A DNA stretch of 64,000 nt from contig NZ_SSNX01000002.1 of the NCBI RefSeq assembly GCF_004801415.1, positions 124,001 to 188,000 of the forward strand, written 5' to 3'. This document shows positions 1 to 11,091 of the stretch, piece by piece. Each line of letters begins with the position of its first letter. Position 1 is the stretch's first letter. The notes under the pieces were generated by a model. It made no database searches, was not told where the DNA came from, and saw nothing but the letters and a program-made list of their open reading frames with translations. Source of the DNA: Deinococcus sp. KSM4-11. GTDB taxonomy: Bacteria; Deinococcota; Deinococci; Deinococcales; Deinococcaceae. Position numbers and translations under genes: made by a program.

Positions 1-724
1 GCTGGTAGAAGCGCAGCAGGAAGGATTTGAACGCCGGTGTGTGCCCGCTGTACCGCAACTCCAGGTAGCGTTCGCGCAGGTACACCCCGTGTTCAGTCAG
101 GACGAAGGGCGTGCCGTGCCGCCACTTGCTGGCGAACGCCACGAGCGGACTCAGACCGCCGGACGTGGCGTGGCAGACCGACGCGACGGGCGGGCGACAC
201 GACAGCGGCCTCAGGAAGTGTTCCAGCCAGACGTGCGCCTGGAGTGCGTCCGCCAGCGTGGGTTTCAGGAGCAGACCGTCGGCGCGTTTGGCGTCTGTGG
301 TTCGGTCACCGGCCGAGACCCGCCACATCTCGAACAGCTGGGCCGCTTTCTTCCCGGTGTCCAGGCCACGTGACAGCGAGCCGCGCTGGGCGTACTCGAA
401 CAGGCGCCGCAGGGCGCTAAGAAACATCCCGGGCCGGTTCGAGGCCATGAACAGGCTGTACAGCAGCTGTCCGTAGCCCTCGTGCAGGTCGGTGGAACGT
501 ACCCATCCCCGGGGCGCCGCCGGCTGGTCGGCCCAGAGGGGCACGTTGACGACCGACGTGACGTTCGCGGGAAGGTTCAGGGCACGTGCATCCATCGGCA
601 TACCGGTAATGGCGTAGACGTCGAAGGCGTGCTCCGGCAATCCGGCGATCAACTGTTCACACCACACGCTGACCCCACCTTGCATGTGGGGATACGTGCC
701 TTCACACAGCAGTGCAATGCGCAT
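1..724 (-). CDS. PelF-like GT4 glycosyltransferase, N-terminal part (rest lies beyond the left edge)
   Basis: The frame opens at ATG 724 and reaches base 1 without a stop, so about 241 N-terminal residues are visible. EGTYPHMQGGVSVW from residue 8 is the hallmark start of PelF/DUF3492-type GT4 glycosyltransferases, and TEHGVYLRER near residue 210 is a second family stretch. Members use nucleotide sugars to build extracellular polysaccharide on the cytoplasmic side. A GGAG lies about 9 bases before the ATG. Only the acceptor half is visible; the donor-binding half is outside the window. The family assignment is good, the exact polymer unknown. Confidence 0.82.
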   Translation of the reverse strand, partial: MRIALLCEGTYPHMQGGVSVWCEQLIAGLPEHAFDVYAITGMPMDARALNLPANVTSVVNVPLWADQPAAPRGWVRSTDLHEGYGQLLYSLFMASNRPGMFLSALRRLFEYAQRGSLSRGLDTGKKAAQLFEMWRVSAGDRTTDAKRADGLLLKPTLADALQAHVWLEHFLRPLSCRPPVASVCHATSGGLSPLVAFASKWRHGTPFVLTEHGVYLRERYLELRYSGHTPAFKSFLLRFYQ

Positions 725-867
725 TCCCTCCGCTCCTCTCCCTTCCTGCTGAACCCTGTACTGGCCGAGCCCCCGCTCCTCCAGACCTGGGATATGGCAT
801 GTGATCCCTGGTACTCCTGAACCGGCGACGAAGATCCACGGTCGACCATGAGATCGTCCGGAATCCT

Positions 868-914
868 GGCTGAACCCCCGGTAAATAGACCCTAAGGAAA
901 TGGTGGGTTCAGCC
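868..914. repeat. Perfect 10-bp inverted repeat with a 27-bp AT-richer spacer
   Basis: GGCTGAACCC at 868-877 and its exact reverse complement GGGTTCAGCC at 905-914 bracket an AT-richer segment upstream of the PelF-like gene. It could be a looped operator, a transcript stem, or the trace of a lost small element. No T-run follows on either strand, so it is not a standard terminator. Confidence 0.6.
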
Positions 915-1016
915 GCGTTACAGCTCATGAAATGCCGCTTCAGTTCCGCTGCTCCTGCCATCTGGCCACACCGGCTCCACTCCACGAATGTGCCGTCCAG
1001 CACAGCTTCCATGCTT

Positions 1017-1030
1017 ATTATTAGAATAAT
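1017..1030. promoter_or_regulatory. AT-rich palindrome, possible metalloregulator operator
   Basis: ATTATT-AG-AATAAT is a perfect 6-2-6 palindrome in very GC-rich surroundings, 65 bp before the small gene at 1095. Its composition resembles Fur/Mur/Zur family boxes, but it does not match a full 19-bp Fur consensus. The regulator is unknown. Confidence 0.4.
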
Positions 1031-1082
1031 GATGAAACCTTTAAGTCACTTGCGTCCGACCGTGCGGCCGGGTTCAACTTGC

Positions 1083-1088
1083 TACGGT
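1083..1088 (+). promoter_or_regulatory. -10 box TACGGT, leaderless start at 1095
   Basis: TACGGT ends six bases before ATG 1095, so the transcript should start at or next to the start codon. No good -35 is visible 17 bp upstream. Confidence 0.55.
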
Positions 1089-1094
1089 GGACGC

Positions 1095-1304
1095 ATGACT
1101 GAGAAGGTGAGCCTGAGCAGCAGTGACTTCCAGACGAGGGCCCTCGAAATCGCCTCCGACCTGTCCAGCATTGGTGCGCTCGACCATGGGGGCAAACACG
1201 GTGAGGAGTGGGCCCGTGCGCGCGCCGCCTACATTCGTGAACTGTATGAGATTCTGACCAGTCCCTCGGGTGAGGATCGCGGCGAACCGAATCCACGCCC
1301 CTGA
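1095..1304 (+). CDS. Small hypothetical protein (69 aa)
   Basis: The start at ATG 1095 is chosen because a -10 box TACGGT ends six bases upstream and no Shine-Dalgarno is present. The product is 69 residues, begins MTEKVSLSSSDFQTRALEIA, is mainly helical in character and ends in a charged, Pro-rich tail. It has no signal peptide or membrane segment. I do not recognise a family. Its neighbours (divergent glycosyltransferase, downstream sugar importer) do not suggest a role. Confidence 0.6.
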   Translation: MTEKVSLSSSDFQTRALEIASDLSSIGALDHGGKHGEEWARARAAYIRELYEILTSPSGEDRGEPNPRP

Positions 1305-1404
1305 AATCGGAGGGCGGAGTGGCGGTAACGGCCGGGGCCTTCCAAAGCTCAGGCGCCGCGCTGTGGTGCCGCCTGAACCGTGATGTGTTGCCGCGCATCC
1401 CGAC

Positions 1405-1433
1405 TTGACCGGCTCCGGCCCGGCTCCTAGATT
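1405..1433 (+). promoter_or_regulatory. Sigma-A promoter of the sugar ABC importer operon
   Basis: TTGACC (1405-1410), a 17-bp spacer and TAGATT (1428-1433) form a near-consensus housekeeping promoter. Transcription should start near 1440, giving a leader of about 30 bases before the mini-cistron at 1471. Confidence 0.75.
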
Positions 1434-1470
1434 GAGGACACCGCCACCGCTGGACGAGGAGTGTCTTCCC

Positions 1471-1533
1471 ATGAATGCCCAGGACCAAACCGAGTCCATG
1501 ATCTGCCGCTGGTTCCGCAGCTGTCATGACTGA
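1471..1533 (+). CDS. 20-codon leader ORF overlapping the ABC ATPase start
   Basis: ATG 1471 follows GAGGAG (1456-1461) at nine bases, a much better ribosome site than any in front of the ATPase gene itself. The ORF encodes 20 residues including SMICRWFRSC and stops at TGA 1533, eight bases beyond the ATPase start at 1526. Translation of the leader would deliver ribosomes onto the ATPase start. Whether the peptide itself matters is unknown. Confidence 0.5.
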   Translation: MNAQDQTESMICRWFRSCHD

Positions 1534-3032
1534 GCACGCGCCCGCCGGAGTGGCTGTCCGCTTCGAGGGTATCTCCAAGACCTTCGGGGAAATCGAGGTG
1601 CTTCACGACGTGACCTTCGGCGTGGCTGGCGGCACCATTCACGCGCTGCTGGGCGAGAATGGTGCCGGGAAGAGCACCCTGATGAAAGTGCTGGGCGGCT
1701 ACCATGCTCCCACGCACGGCACTGTTGTGCTCGACGGCGAGCCGATGGCCTTTCGCAGCAGCCGCGACGCTGAGGCGCAGGGCGTCGTCCTGATCCACCA
1801 GGAATTCAATCTCGCGGAAGACCTCACGGTCGCTCAGAACATCTACCTGGGCCACGAGCTGGGAGGCGCGCTGCTGGACGACGCGGCCATGCGGCGGGGC
1901 GCACTGGACGTGCTCGGGCGACTGGAAGTCAGCCTCGATCCGGACACGCGGGTGCGGCACCTGGCGGTGCCCATGAAACAGCTCGTCGAGATCGCGCGGG
2001 CGCTCTCCCGCCGGGCACGGGTGCTGATCATGGACGAGCCCACGGCCGCGCTGACCCCCCACGAGACGGACACGCTGTTTGCCCTGATGCGCAGACTGCG
2101 TGACACCGGGGTCACGATCCTCTATATCAGCCACAAGCTCGACGAGGTGAAGCTGGTGACCGACCGGGTCACGGTGCTGCGCGACGGTCAGGTGGTCAGC
2201 ACCAGCGACACCGCCGACCTGAGCACCGCGCAGATGGCCAACGCCATGGTGGGCCGGGATCTGGAGGACATGTACCCGGCCCGGCAGCCGCCCGGCGCCG
2301 AGGAGCTGCTGCGCGTGGAGGGGCTCGACGTCCCCGGCTGGGCCCAGGACATGTCATTCACGCTGCGGCGGGGCGAGATCCTGGGGTTCGCCGGCCTGGT
2401 CGGGGCCGGGCGGACCGAGAGCATCGAGGGCCTCCTGGGCCTGCGACCGCACCGGGTGCGGAACGTCCTGGTGCGGGGCCGCTCGGTGCATCTGCGCTCC
2501 CCGGCAGACGCGGCGCGGGCGGGGGTGGTGTACCTGAGTGAGGATCGCAAGGGCAAGGGCCTGCACGTAGACTTCCAGCTGCGGCCAAACCTGACCCTGA
2601 TGACCCTCGAGCACTACGCCAGACCCCTGCTGGACACGCGCGCCGAGGAGGGCGCACTGCGCCGCGCCGCGCAGACCTTCGGCATCCGCACCGGGCGGCT
2701 GGACGTACCAGCAAGCAGCCTGTCGGGCGGCAACCAGCAGAAGCTGGCGCTGGCCAAGATCCTGGAGGTGCAGCCGGAGGTGGTCATCCTGGACGAACCG
2801 ACGCGGGGCGTGGACGTGGGCGCCAAGCAGGAGATCTACGCGCTGGTGGGCAACCTGGCCCGGCAGGGCAAGGGCGTGGTCGTGATCAGTTCCGAGCTGC
2901 CCGAACTGCTGGGCCTGTGCCACCGCCTGCTGGTCATGCACGAGGGCCATGTGGTTGGCGACCTGGACACGGGCGGCCTGAGCGAGCAGGACGTCATCCA
3001 GTACGCGACGGGGCTGCGCGGCCGGGAGACCC

Positions 3033-3046
<14 letters not shown>
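1526..3046 (+). CDS. Sugar ABC transporter ATP-binding protein (RbsA/MglA/XylG type, 506 aa)
   Basis: Two fused nucleotide-binding domains, as usual for monosaccharide importers of this class. The N-terminal half has Walker [10 protein letters not shown] (43-51) and Walker [12 protein letters not shown], with the degenerate [13 protein letters not shown] in place of a normal signature. The C-terminal half has the usual degraded P-loop (GLVGAGRTE), signature LSGGNQQK and Walker [16 protein letters not shown]. It energises uptake with the permease gene that overlaps its 3' end by 14 bp and the binding protein at 4128. The start overlaps the leader ORF at 1471-1533. The sugar cannot be read from sequence alone. 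Confidence 0.93.
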
Positions 3047-4052
<1,006 letters not shown>

Positions 4053-4127
4053 AGGGAGTTCCATGACCTGAGCATGCCGTCGGCTGCACCGTCCACCCTC
4101 CGTTCCCGCCCTGCCAGGAGACCCGCC

Positions 4128-5078
<951 letters not shown>

Positions 5079-5134
5079 ACGGTCGTCGCAGCGGCTGTTG
5101 CGCTGCTTAGCCCGCGCGGGCAGGATAGGACGTG

Positions 5135-5881
5135 ATGTCCGATCCTGCCCGTCCCACATTCAGCATCGTCACCCCCACCCACCTGCGGCCGGACCTGCTG
5201 CTGCGGACGCTGGCCAGCGTCCAGGCCCAGTCCCTGCCCGACTGGGAAGTGCTGGTGATCGACGACGGCGACGGCAGCGGGATCCGGGCCGCGGCCACCC
5301 TGGAGGATGGGCGCATCCGCGCCGTGCCCAACACTGGCACGGGGCAGGTCGCCGCCCGCAACACCGGCCTGCGGCTGGCGCGGGGCCGCCTGATTCACCT
5401 GCTCGACGACGATGACCGCTGGGAGGACGACCACCACCTCGCCACGATGCAGGACACGCTCGGCCACCAGAAAGCGCTGGCCCACCGCGCCGGCTGGCTG
5501 GTCGAGGAGGACGTCACACCGACCGGGTGGACGGAACGCCGGCGCCGACCGTTCAACCCGCCCACGACGGCCGACTCGCTGCGCCGGGACAATACCCTGC
5601 TGGTGTCCGGCGTGGCCTATCCGGCCGCGCTGCATGCCGAGCTGGGTCTGTTCGACGAGCAGGTGGGCCACTACTGGGACTGGGACTGGTGGCTGAGGGT
5701 CACGGCCCGGTATTCGCTCCTGGAGGCGCCGGGCCTGGGCGTCCTGATGAGCTGGCGGGGCAGCAACTCGTCAAGCGATCCGGCCGCGCCGTCACGGGTG
5801 CGCGATCTGCGCCGCCTGTGCACGAAGCACGACCTGGGCGAGCTTCCGTCGAAGAACCACGACACGGTCTGGCCGGGCTAG
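5135..5881 (+). CDS. Family 2 glycosyltransferase (248 aa)
   Basis: GT-A fold protein: FSIVTPTHLRPDLLLRTLAS at the N-terminus, the nucleotide-binding VLVIDDGDGSG, and the metal-binding acidic run LLDDDDRWEDDH near 89-100. No membrane helix is visible. ATG 5135 is preferred; GTG 5132 directly before it is equally in frame. It follows the importer by 56 bp and precedes a GT1 gene by 22 bp. With the GT1 gene and the convergent CrtO-like acyltransferase it may decorate a carotenoid or other lipid (inference). Confidence 0.85.
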   Translation: MSDPARPTFSIVTPTHLRPDLLLRTLASVQAQSLPDWEVLVIDDGDGSGIRAAATLEDGRIRAVPNTGTGQVAARNTGLRLARGRLIHLLDDDDRWEDDHHLATMQDTLGHQKALAHRAGWLVEEDVTPTGWTERRRRPFNPPTTADSLRRDNTLLVSGVAYPAALHAELGLFDEQVGHYWDWDWWLRVTARYSLLEAPGLGVLMSWRGSNSSSDPAAPSRVRDLRRLCTKHDLGELPSKNHDTVWPG

Positions 5882-5890
5882 TCCCCGCGC

Positions 5891-5896
5891 TACGCT
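5891..5896 (+). promoter_or_regulatory. -10 box TACGCT, leaderless start at 5904
   Basis: TACGCT ends seven bases before ATG 5904 and no Shine-Dalgarno is present, which fits a leaderless transcript starting inside the operon region. Confidence 0.55.
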
Positions 5897-5903
5897 GGCG
5901 GGC

Positions 5904-7172
5904 ATGGCCCGCATCCTGATCGCGTCACAGCCCATCGCGGGGCACCTGCTGCCGCTGCTGCCGGTCGCGCAGGAACTCGCCGGGCGAGGGCATGAGCTGC
6001 GCTGGTACACCGGGCGCAAGTACGCCGCCCGGGTGGAGCAGTGTGGGGCCGCCTTCGAGCCGTTCACGCTCGCGCGGGATTTCGATGACCGGGACTTCGG
6101 CGCGGCCTTTCCAGGCCGGGACGCGCTGAGCGGCCTGCGACAGGTGCAGTTCGACGTGCAGCACATCTTCGTCGGACAGATCGAGGCGCAGCTGCGCGAT
6201 CTCCAGGCCCTGTGGCGGGCGTGGCCGTGGGACGTGACGCTGGCGGAGCAGACGCTCAGCGCCGCGCTGCTGCTGGAGGAACTGGGCGGGCCGCCCTGCG
6301 CGCTGCTGGGCGTGCTGCCGCTCGGCATCCGCAGCCGCGACACCGCGCCCTTCGGGCTGGGCCTGCCACCCACGCGCGGGCCGCTGGGCCGGGCGCGCAA
6401 CGCCGCGCTGCACGCGCTCACGCAGCGGCTGGTGTTCGGCGCGGCCGAACGCGACCTGCGCGCCGTATGCCGCACGCTGGGCCTGCCCGCGCGCCCCTTC
6501 GGCCCGCCCACCCCGCCCAGCCTGATGCTGCAGGCCAGCGTCCCGGAGTTCGAGTACTCCGTGAGCGACCGCCCCCCGCAGCTGCACTTCATCGGGGCAT
6601 TGACACCACCAGCACCGCCGGATGTGGCGCTGCCGGACTGGTGGCCGGACGTGGTGACCAGCGAACGGCCCGTGGTGGTGGTCACGCAGGGCACCCTGGC
6701 CACCGATCCCCGCGACCTGATCCTCCCGGCCCTGCACGCCCTGGAGGAGGCGCCCGTGCTGGTCGTGGTGGCCGGCGTGCGCAACGTGGCCGCGCTGGGC
6801 CGGGTGCCGGACAACGCCCGCACCGCACCATTCCTGCCCTTTGACCGGTTGCTGCCCCACGCCAGCGTGTACGTCACGAATGGCGGGTACGGTGGCGTGC
6901 AACTGGCCCTCGCCCATGGTCTACCCATCCTGTCGGCAGGCACCACCGAGGACAAGCTGGAGGTCGGCCGCCGCGTGCAGGTCGCGGGCGTGGGCGTGCG
7001 CCTGGGTACCCGCACGCCCACGCCCGCGCAGATCAGGAATGGCGTGCAGCGGCTGCTGGGCGAACCCCACTTCCGCGCGCGGGCCGAAATCCTCCAGGCG
7101 GCGCTGCACAGCCACGACGCCCCATGCGAAGCGGCGTCCCTGGTCGAGGGCCTGATTCAGCGGCGCAGCTGA
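5904..7172 (+). CDS. GT1 glycosyltransferase (UDP-glucosyltransferase/MGT type, 422 aa)
   Basis: N-terminal acceptor domain begins ILIASQPIAGHLLPLLPVAQEL, typical of YjiC/CrtX-type enzymes. The C-terminal donor domain has VVVVTQGTLATDP and the PSPG-like VTNGGYGGVQLALAHGLPIL followed by DKLEVGRRVQVAGVGVRL. Such enzymes transfer a sugar from a UDP-sugar to a small lipophilic acceptor in the cytoplasm. The start follows a -10 box TACGCT by seven bases. The last 16 bp overlap the end of the convergent CrtO-like gene. A carotenoid glycosyltransferase role is plausible from that neighbour but not proven. Confidence 0.85.
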   Translation: MARILIASQPIAGHLLPLLPVAQELAGRGHELRWYTGRKYAARVEQCGAAFEPFTLARDFDDRDFGAAFPGRDALSGLRQVQFDVQHIFVGQIEAQLRDLQALWRAWPWDVTLAEQTLSAALLLEELGGPPCALLGVLPLGIRSRDTAPFGLGLPPTRGPLGRARNAALHALTQRLVFGAAERDLRAVCRTLGLPARPFGPPTPPSLMLQASVPEFEYSVSDRPPQLHFIGALTPPAPPDVALPDWWPDVVTSERPVVVVTQGTLATDPRDLILPALHALEEAPVLVVVAGVRNVAALGRVPDNARTAPFLPFDRLLPHASVYVTNGGYGGVQLALAHGLPILSAGTTEDKLEVGRRVQVAGVGVRLGTRTPTPAQIRNGVQRLLGEPHFRARAEILQAALHSHDAPCEAASLVEGLIQRRS

Positions 7173-7681
7173 CCCCGGTTCAGCCGGGCCCGCAGGGTGC
7201 GCTGCAGCATGATCGGATAGGCGTGGAGGCCAGCGCTCAGGATCACCTGCCACAGCGCGGCGTCCCACCAGCGGCGCCGGGCAGCCAGGCCCGCCAGCAC
7301 CAGGCCCAGGCTACCGAGCAGGGCATGGTTCGTCTCGGCCTCACGGGTCGCACGTTCCAGGCGGGCCAGCGCCGATCTGCGGCCGGTGAAGCCCACGGCC
7401 TGCTTCCGGAACCGTTCCCAGCCGAGCAGGCGCAGCAGCCGCATGTACCGATACGCGCCTAGGCGGCGGTACACCACAGCCTCCCAGGGACGCACGCGGA
7501 ACGCGCGGTGCGCCAGCTCCGGATGCACCGCGGGCAGGGCGTCCACCGCCCAGCGCATCAGGCCGGCGTGCAGAATCACCGCCACGAACGGCCGACGCCA
7601 GCCGGTCACGTGGCCCACCAGCGCCGCTGCCCCCAGCGTGAGGATCAGACGCGCCATGACCGCCGGAGGAGGACGCTTCAC
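7157..7681 (-). CDS. CrtO-like (glycosyl-carotenoid acyltransferase family) membrane protein, 174 aa
   Basis: GTG 7681 is chosen because TATGCT (7688-7693) lies six bases upstream. The protein has two or three hydrophobic stretches, a central charged region with RPWEAVVYRRLGAYRY, the motif REAETNHALL and a C-terminal AYPIMLQRTLRARLNR. These match in order the ETKRAEL and IVQRYNRPRL landmarks I recall for Staphylococcus CrtO, which esterifies a fatty acid to a glycosylated carotenoid. Length (174 aa) also matches. It faces the GT1 gene. The family call rests on recall of a short protein, so it is moderate. Confidence 0.6.
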   Translation of the reverse strand: MKRPPPAVMARLILTLGAAALVGHVTGWRRPFVAVILHAGLMRWAVDALPAVHPELAHRAFRVRPWEAVVYRRLGAYRYMRLLRLLGWERFRKQAVGFTGRRSALARLERATREAETNHALLGSLGLVLAGLAARRRWWDAALWQVILSAGLHAYPIMLQRTLRARLNRGQLRR

Positions 7682-7687
7682 CCGCCG

Positions 7688-7693
7688 AGCATA
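7688..7693 (-). promoter_or_regulatory. -10 box TATGCT for the CrtO-like gene
   Basis: On the minus strand TATGCT ends six bases before GTG 7681, indicating a leaderless start. Confidence 0.55.
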
Positions 7694-7739
7694 GCGGGAC
7701 GTTCAGGAGTGGTGGTGCCCGCCCTCACGTCCCGCACCC

Positions 7740-7745
7740 TAGGCT
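7740..7745 (+). promoter_or_regulatory. -10 box TAGGCT, leaderless start at GTG 7753
   Basis: TAGGCT ends seven bases before GTG 7753. The 71-bp gap to the divergent CrtO-like gene therefore holds two back-to-back leaderless promoters. Confidence 0.55.
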
Positions 7746-7752
7746 ATGGGGC

Positions 7753-8910
7753 GTGACTTCCGGCGACCTCCTGATCCTGGCATGGCGCGGCCTAACCCGC
7801 CGCCCGGTGCGTACCCTGCTGACCACACTGGGCCTGAGCGTGGCGGTGGCAGGCATGGTGGTGTTCCTGTCGCTGGGCGAGGGCATCCGGCAGGTCTTCA
7901 CCGGACAGTTCCGCAGTGTGGGGCCGGACGTGCAACTGACGCTGGACGGCGCCCAGAGCGGCCTGCTGCCCCCACCGAACCTGCCCGAGAGCGTCGTGGC
8001 GCGGGTGCGTGCGGCGGCCACTCCACTGGGGGCCACGCAGGTGACGCCGGTCGTGACGCTCCTCAAACAGGCCCTCGATCCCACGCAGAGTGCCGTGTAC
8101 TACGGGCTGCCCGCAGCGCAGGGCATCGGCGCCCTGTTCGAGGGCCTGCAGGCCGCACAGGGCCGGGTGCTGGCCGCCGCCGACGAGGGGCAGCCGGTCG
8201 CCGTGCTGGGCCAGAGTGCGGCGCGCAATGCCGGGGCGAGGGTGGGCGGCACGGTGGACGTGCTGGGCACGGCCGTCCGTGTCGTGGGCATTCTGGAGGG
8301 CGGCCACGGCCTGAACGACACCTTCACCTTCCTGCCCCTTCGCACCCTGCAACGGCTGTCTGGCGCGCCAGGTCAGGTGTCGCTGGTGGCCGTGACCCTG
8401 CGCAATCCGGGCCGGGCCGCGCCGGTCGCCGCGACGCTCGCCCACACGCTGAAGCTGGAGGGACAGACGCGCGGGGACGTGCTCGCGGTCATCAACCGGG
8501 CGCTGCGCGTGACGGACGCCGCCCGCATCGGCATCTCCGTCGTGGCGCTGATCGTGGGCGGGCTGGCCGTGGCGAACACGGTCGCGATGGGCGTGTTCGA
8601 GCGGGTGCGGGAATTCGGCACGCTGCGCGCCATCGGCGCCCGCCCCGCGTTCGTGCGGGCGCTGGTGCTCACCGAGTCCGCGCTGCTCTCCCTCGCGGCC
8701 GGCGCGGCTGGCCTGCTGGTCGGTGTGGCCGGCAACGCGGGCGTGAACGCGTACACGCAGGACCTTGCGGGCATCGATGCGGCGTCCCTCACCCCTGCGC
8801 TGGCGCTGGTGGCGCTGGGCGTGAGCCTGGGCCTGGGCCTGCTCGCCGCCCTGATTCCTGCGCGCAGCGCGGCCCGCCTGCCGGTGGTCGAGGCCCTGAG
8901 CCGCCTCTGA
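7753..8910 (+). CDS. FtsX/MacB-type ABC transporter permease without a partner ATPase (385 aa)
   Basis: One membrane helix near 15-45 within [21 protein letters not shown], a large extracytoplasmic domain (about 45-240), then three helices (about 257-280, 302-330, 345-370) with the FtsX landmark [18 protein letters not shown]. This is the MacB_PCD plus FtsX layout of a mechanotransmission or lipid-exporting permease. No ATPase gene adjoins it: the upstream gene is divergent and the downstream urease operon is convergent. It must borrow an ATPase encoded elsewhere. Confidence 0.85.
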   Translation: MTSGDLLILAWRGLTRRPVRTLLTTLGLSVAVAGMVVFLSLGEGIRQVFTGQFRSVGPDVQLTLDGAQSGLLPPPNLPESVVARVRAAATPLGATQVTPVVTLLKQALDPTQSAVYYGLPAAQGIGALFEGLQAAQGRVLAAADEGQPVAVLGQSAARNAGARVGGTVDVLGTAVRVVGILEGGHGLNDTFTFLPLRTLQRLSGAPGQVSLVAVTLRNPGRAAPVAATLAHTLKLEGQTRGDVLAVINRALRVTDAARIGISVVALIVGGLAVANTVAMGVFERVREFGTLRAIGARPAFVRALVLTESALLSLAAGAAGLLVGVAGNAGVNAYTQDLAGIDAASLTPALALVALGVSLGLGLLAALIPARSAARLPVVEALSRL

Positions 8911-9737
8911 AGCCGACGGGCCGGCCGTAACCGGAACTCAGCGCCGGATCTGGAGGGGAGGCGCGTTCCACAGCTGTCGCCGCAGCGCGTCCCGCGCCTC
9001 TACTACGGCCCGGTCGAGCTGGGGGCCGCGCGCCGCCGCCCCCCGCAGCCACACCGCGCCGCCCGCAGTGAAGCCGGTGGCCAGCTGTCCCGGCACCGCA
9101 GGCCAGTCGGCCACCACACCCGCGCCGACGAACACCCCAGACGCCTGGTAATCGAGGTCGCCCCACACGCCCGGCGCCCGCGTGACCTCGCCGGGAACAA
9201 GGCGCTGCCGATCCAGGAAGACGCGCCGCCCCGCGACCATCACCTGCACCCGGCTCTCGAACGACGCGAACGCCAGCCGCTCCCCGGCCTGCACCCGGCC
9301 GCTGGCGAGCGTCTCGGTCAGTCCGAACTGCGCGCCGTCGTCCAGCTCGGCGCGCAGCATCTGCCTGTAGGCACTTCCAGCGAAGGGGATCGTCCGTTCC
9401 GGGTGGTACTCCAGCCGTCCACCGGCCGCCACTTTGAACTGAATGTCCTGCGTGGCGGCCTGCCCATCCGGTGAGGGCTGCACGCGCGTGGCGGACTGCG
9501 TGAGGATCAGCACCCGTGCGCCGCCGTCCACGGTCACGCGGACCTCGCTGTGATCGCCACCCAGCAGGCCGCCCGTGGGATTCACGATAAAGACCATCAG
9601 CGTGCCGCACGGCAGCGTAAAGGGCCGGATGACCATCAAGGGCGCTTTCTGGGTGTCGCGCAGCAGGACGGTCTGGCCGCGACGCTCACCGAAGTGCAGG
9701 TGCAGGACGCCGGTGCGGGTGCGGGCCAGCAGGGTGC

Positions 9738-10406
<669 letters not shown>

Positions 10407-10411
10407 ACGGT

Positions 10412-10441
10412 CTCCATCAGGTCTGGCTCCATCAGGTCTGG
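10412..10441 (-). repeat. 15-bp perfect tandem duplication at the ureF-ureG junction
   Basis: CTCCATCAGGTCTGG occurs twice head to tail (10412-10426, 10427-10441). Read on the coding strand, each unit carries a TGA and a TGGAG, so the duplication copied both the ureF stop region and the ureG ribosome site. It spaces the two genes by 25 bp where other junctions of this operon overlap by 4 bp. Confidence 0.85.
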
Positions 10442-11091
10442 AACAGCCGCTCGTCCAGCGTGGGCTGCGCGCTGGCGGCGAGGTCGAGGAGCGGCGTGAA
10501 GGTGCACAGGTCGTCGGTGGTGGCGCTCAGCGCGCCGTGAATGCAGGTTCTTGCCTGAGGCTCACAGGCAGAGGCGCAGCGCTGGGCTTCCAGGCCGCCC
10601 AGCCGCATCAGGCGGGTGGCCGAGGTGGCGCGGCCGAGCAGCCAGCTGCTCACGAAGGCCGTCACCGCGTCGCTGCGGGATACTCGCAGCGCGTAGGCGA
10701 GCGCGCCGAAGGTGGTGGCGTGGTGACGGGTGGATGGTACGGCGGCCAACACCTCCGGCCAGACGTGCGCGGCGGCCCGGCGCAGGTTCGCGCCCACGCG
10801 CTTGCTCGCGCCGCGCGGCCCAACAACCAGTTTCAGGTCGTCGAGCAGCGCGTCCAGCTCGGCCAGGGCGTCGACGTCGGCGTTCCAGGCCAGGGCGCAG
10901 GCAGGAACGTCCTGCTGCCCCCAGCCATGCGTGAGTTGCCCGGCCAGGAACGCGGTCAGGTCGGCAGCGGAGCGGACCGCGCCGCCCGGATCGTCACGCT
11001 GGGTCAGGGTCTCCAGGCCGTCGCTGAAAGCGTACGCGCCCGTCGGGAAGGCGGAGTCGGCGAGGTGCAGCAGACGCAGCAGGGCGCTCAT
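10432..11091 (-). CDS. ureF: Urease accessory protein UreF (219 aa)
   Basis: All-helical protein that bridges UreD and UreG. The N-terminus [25 protein letters not shown] is the classic UreF opening (usual form QLxDSxFPxGxFxHSxGLE). The length fits. ATG 11091 overlaps the ureE stop in an ATGA, indicating coupled translation. The stop lies within the second unit of a 15-bp tandem repeat. Confidence 0.95.
   Translation of the reverse strand: MSALLRLLHLADSAFPTGAYAFSDGLETLTQRDDPGGAVRSAADLTAFLAGQLTHGWGQQDVPACALAWNADVDALAELDALLDDLKLVVGPRGASKRVGANLRRAAAHVWPEVLAAVPSTRHHATTFGALAYALRVSRSDAVTAFVSSWLLGRATSATRLMRLGGLEAQRCASACEPQARTCIHGALSATTDDLCTFTPLLDLAASAQPTLDERLFQT

Larger units (their letters stand above)
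725..1094. other. 370-bp spacer between divergent genes with two inverted repeats
   Basis: No convincing gene lies between the PelF-like gene and the small gene at 1095. The spacer is clearly richer in A+T than its surroundings around 880-900 and 1010-1040. It holds a perfect 10-bp inverted repeat (868-877 and 905-914) and an AT-rich palindrome (1017-1030), both listed separately. The promoters of both flanking genes must lie here; only the -10 box at 1083 for the rightward gene is clear. Confidence 0.7.

Noticed and set aside
1405..1470. Possible riboswitch before the sugar importer
   Set aside because: The leader is only about 30 bases and shows no aptamer-like pairing; a leader ORF explains it better.
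5088..5123. Two small stems (GCAGCG/CGCTGC and GCCCGCGCGGGC) after the sugar-binding protein gene, considered as a terminator
   Set aside because: Short stems with no T-run in GC-rich DNA; not distinguishable from chance.
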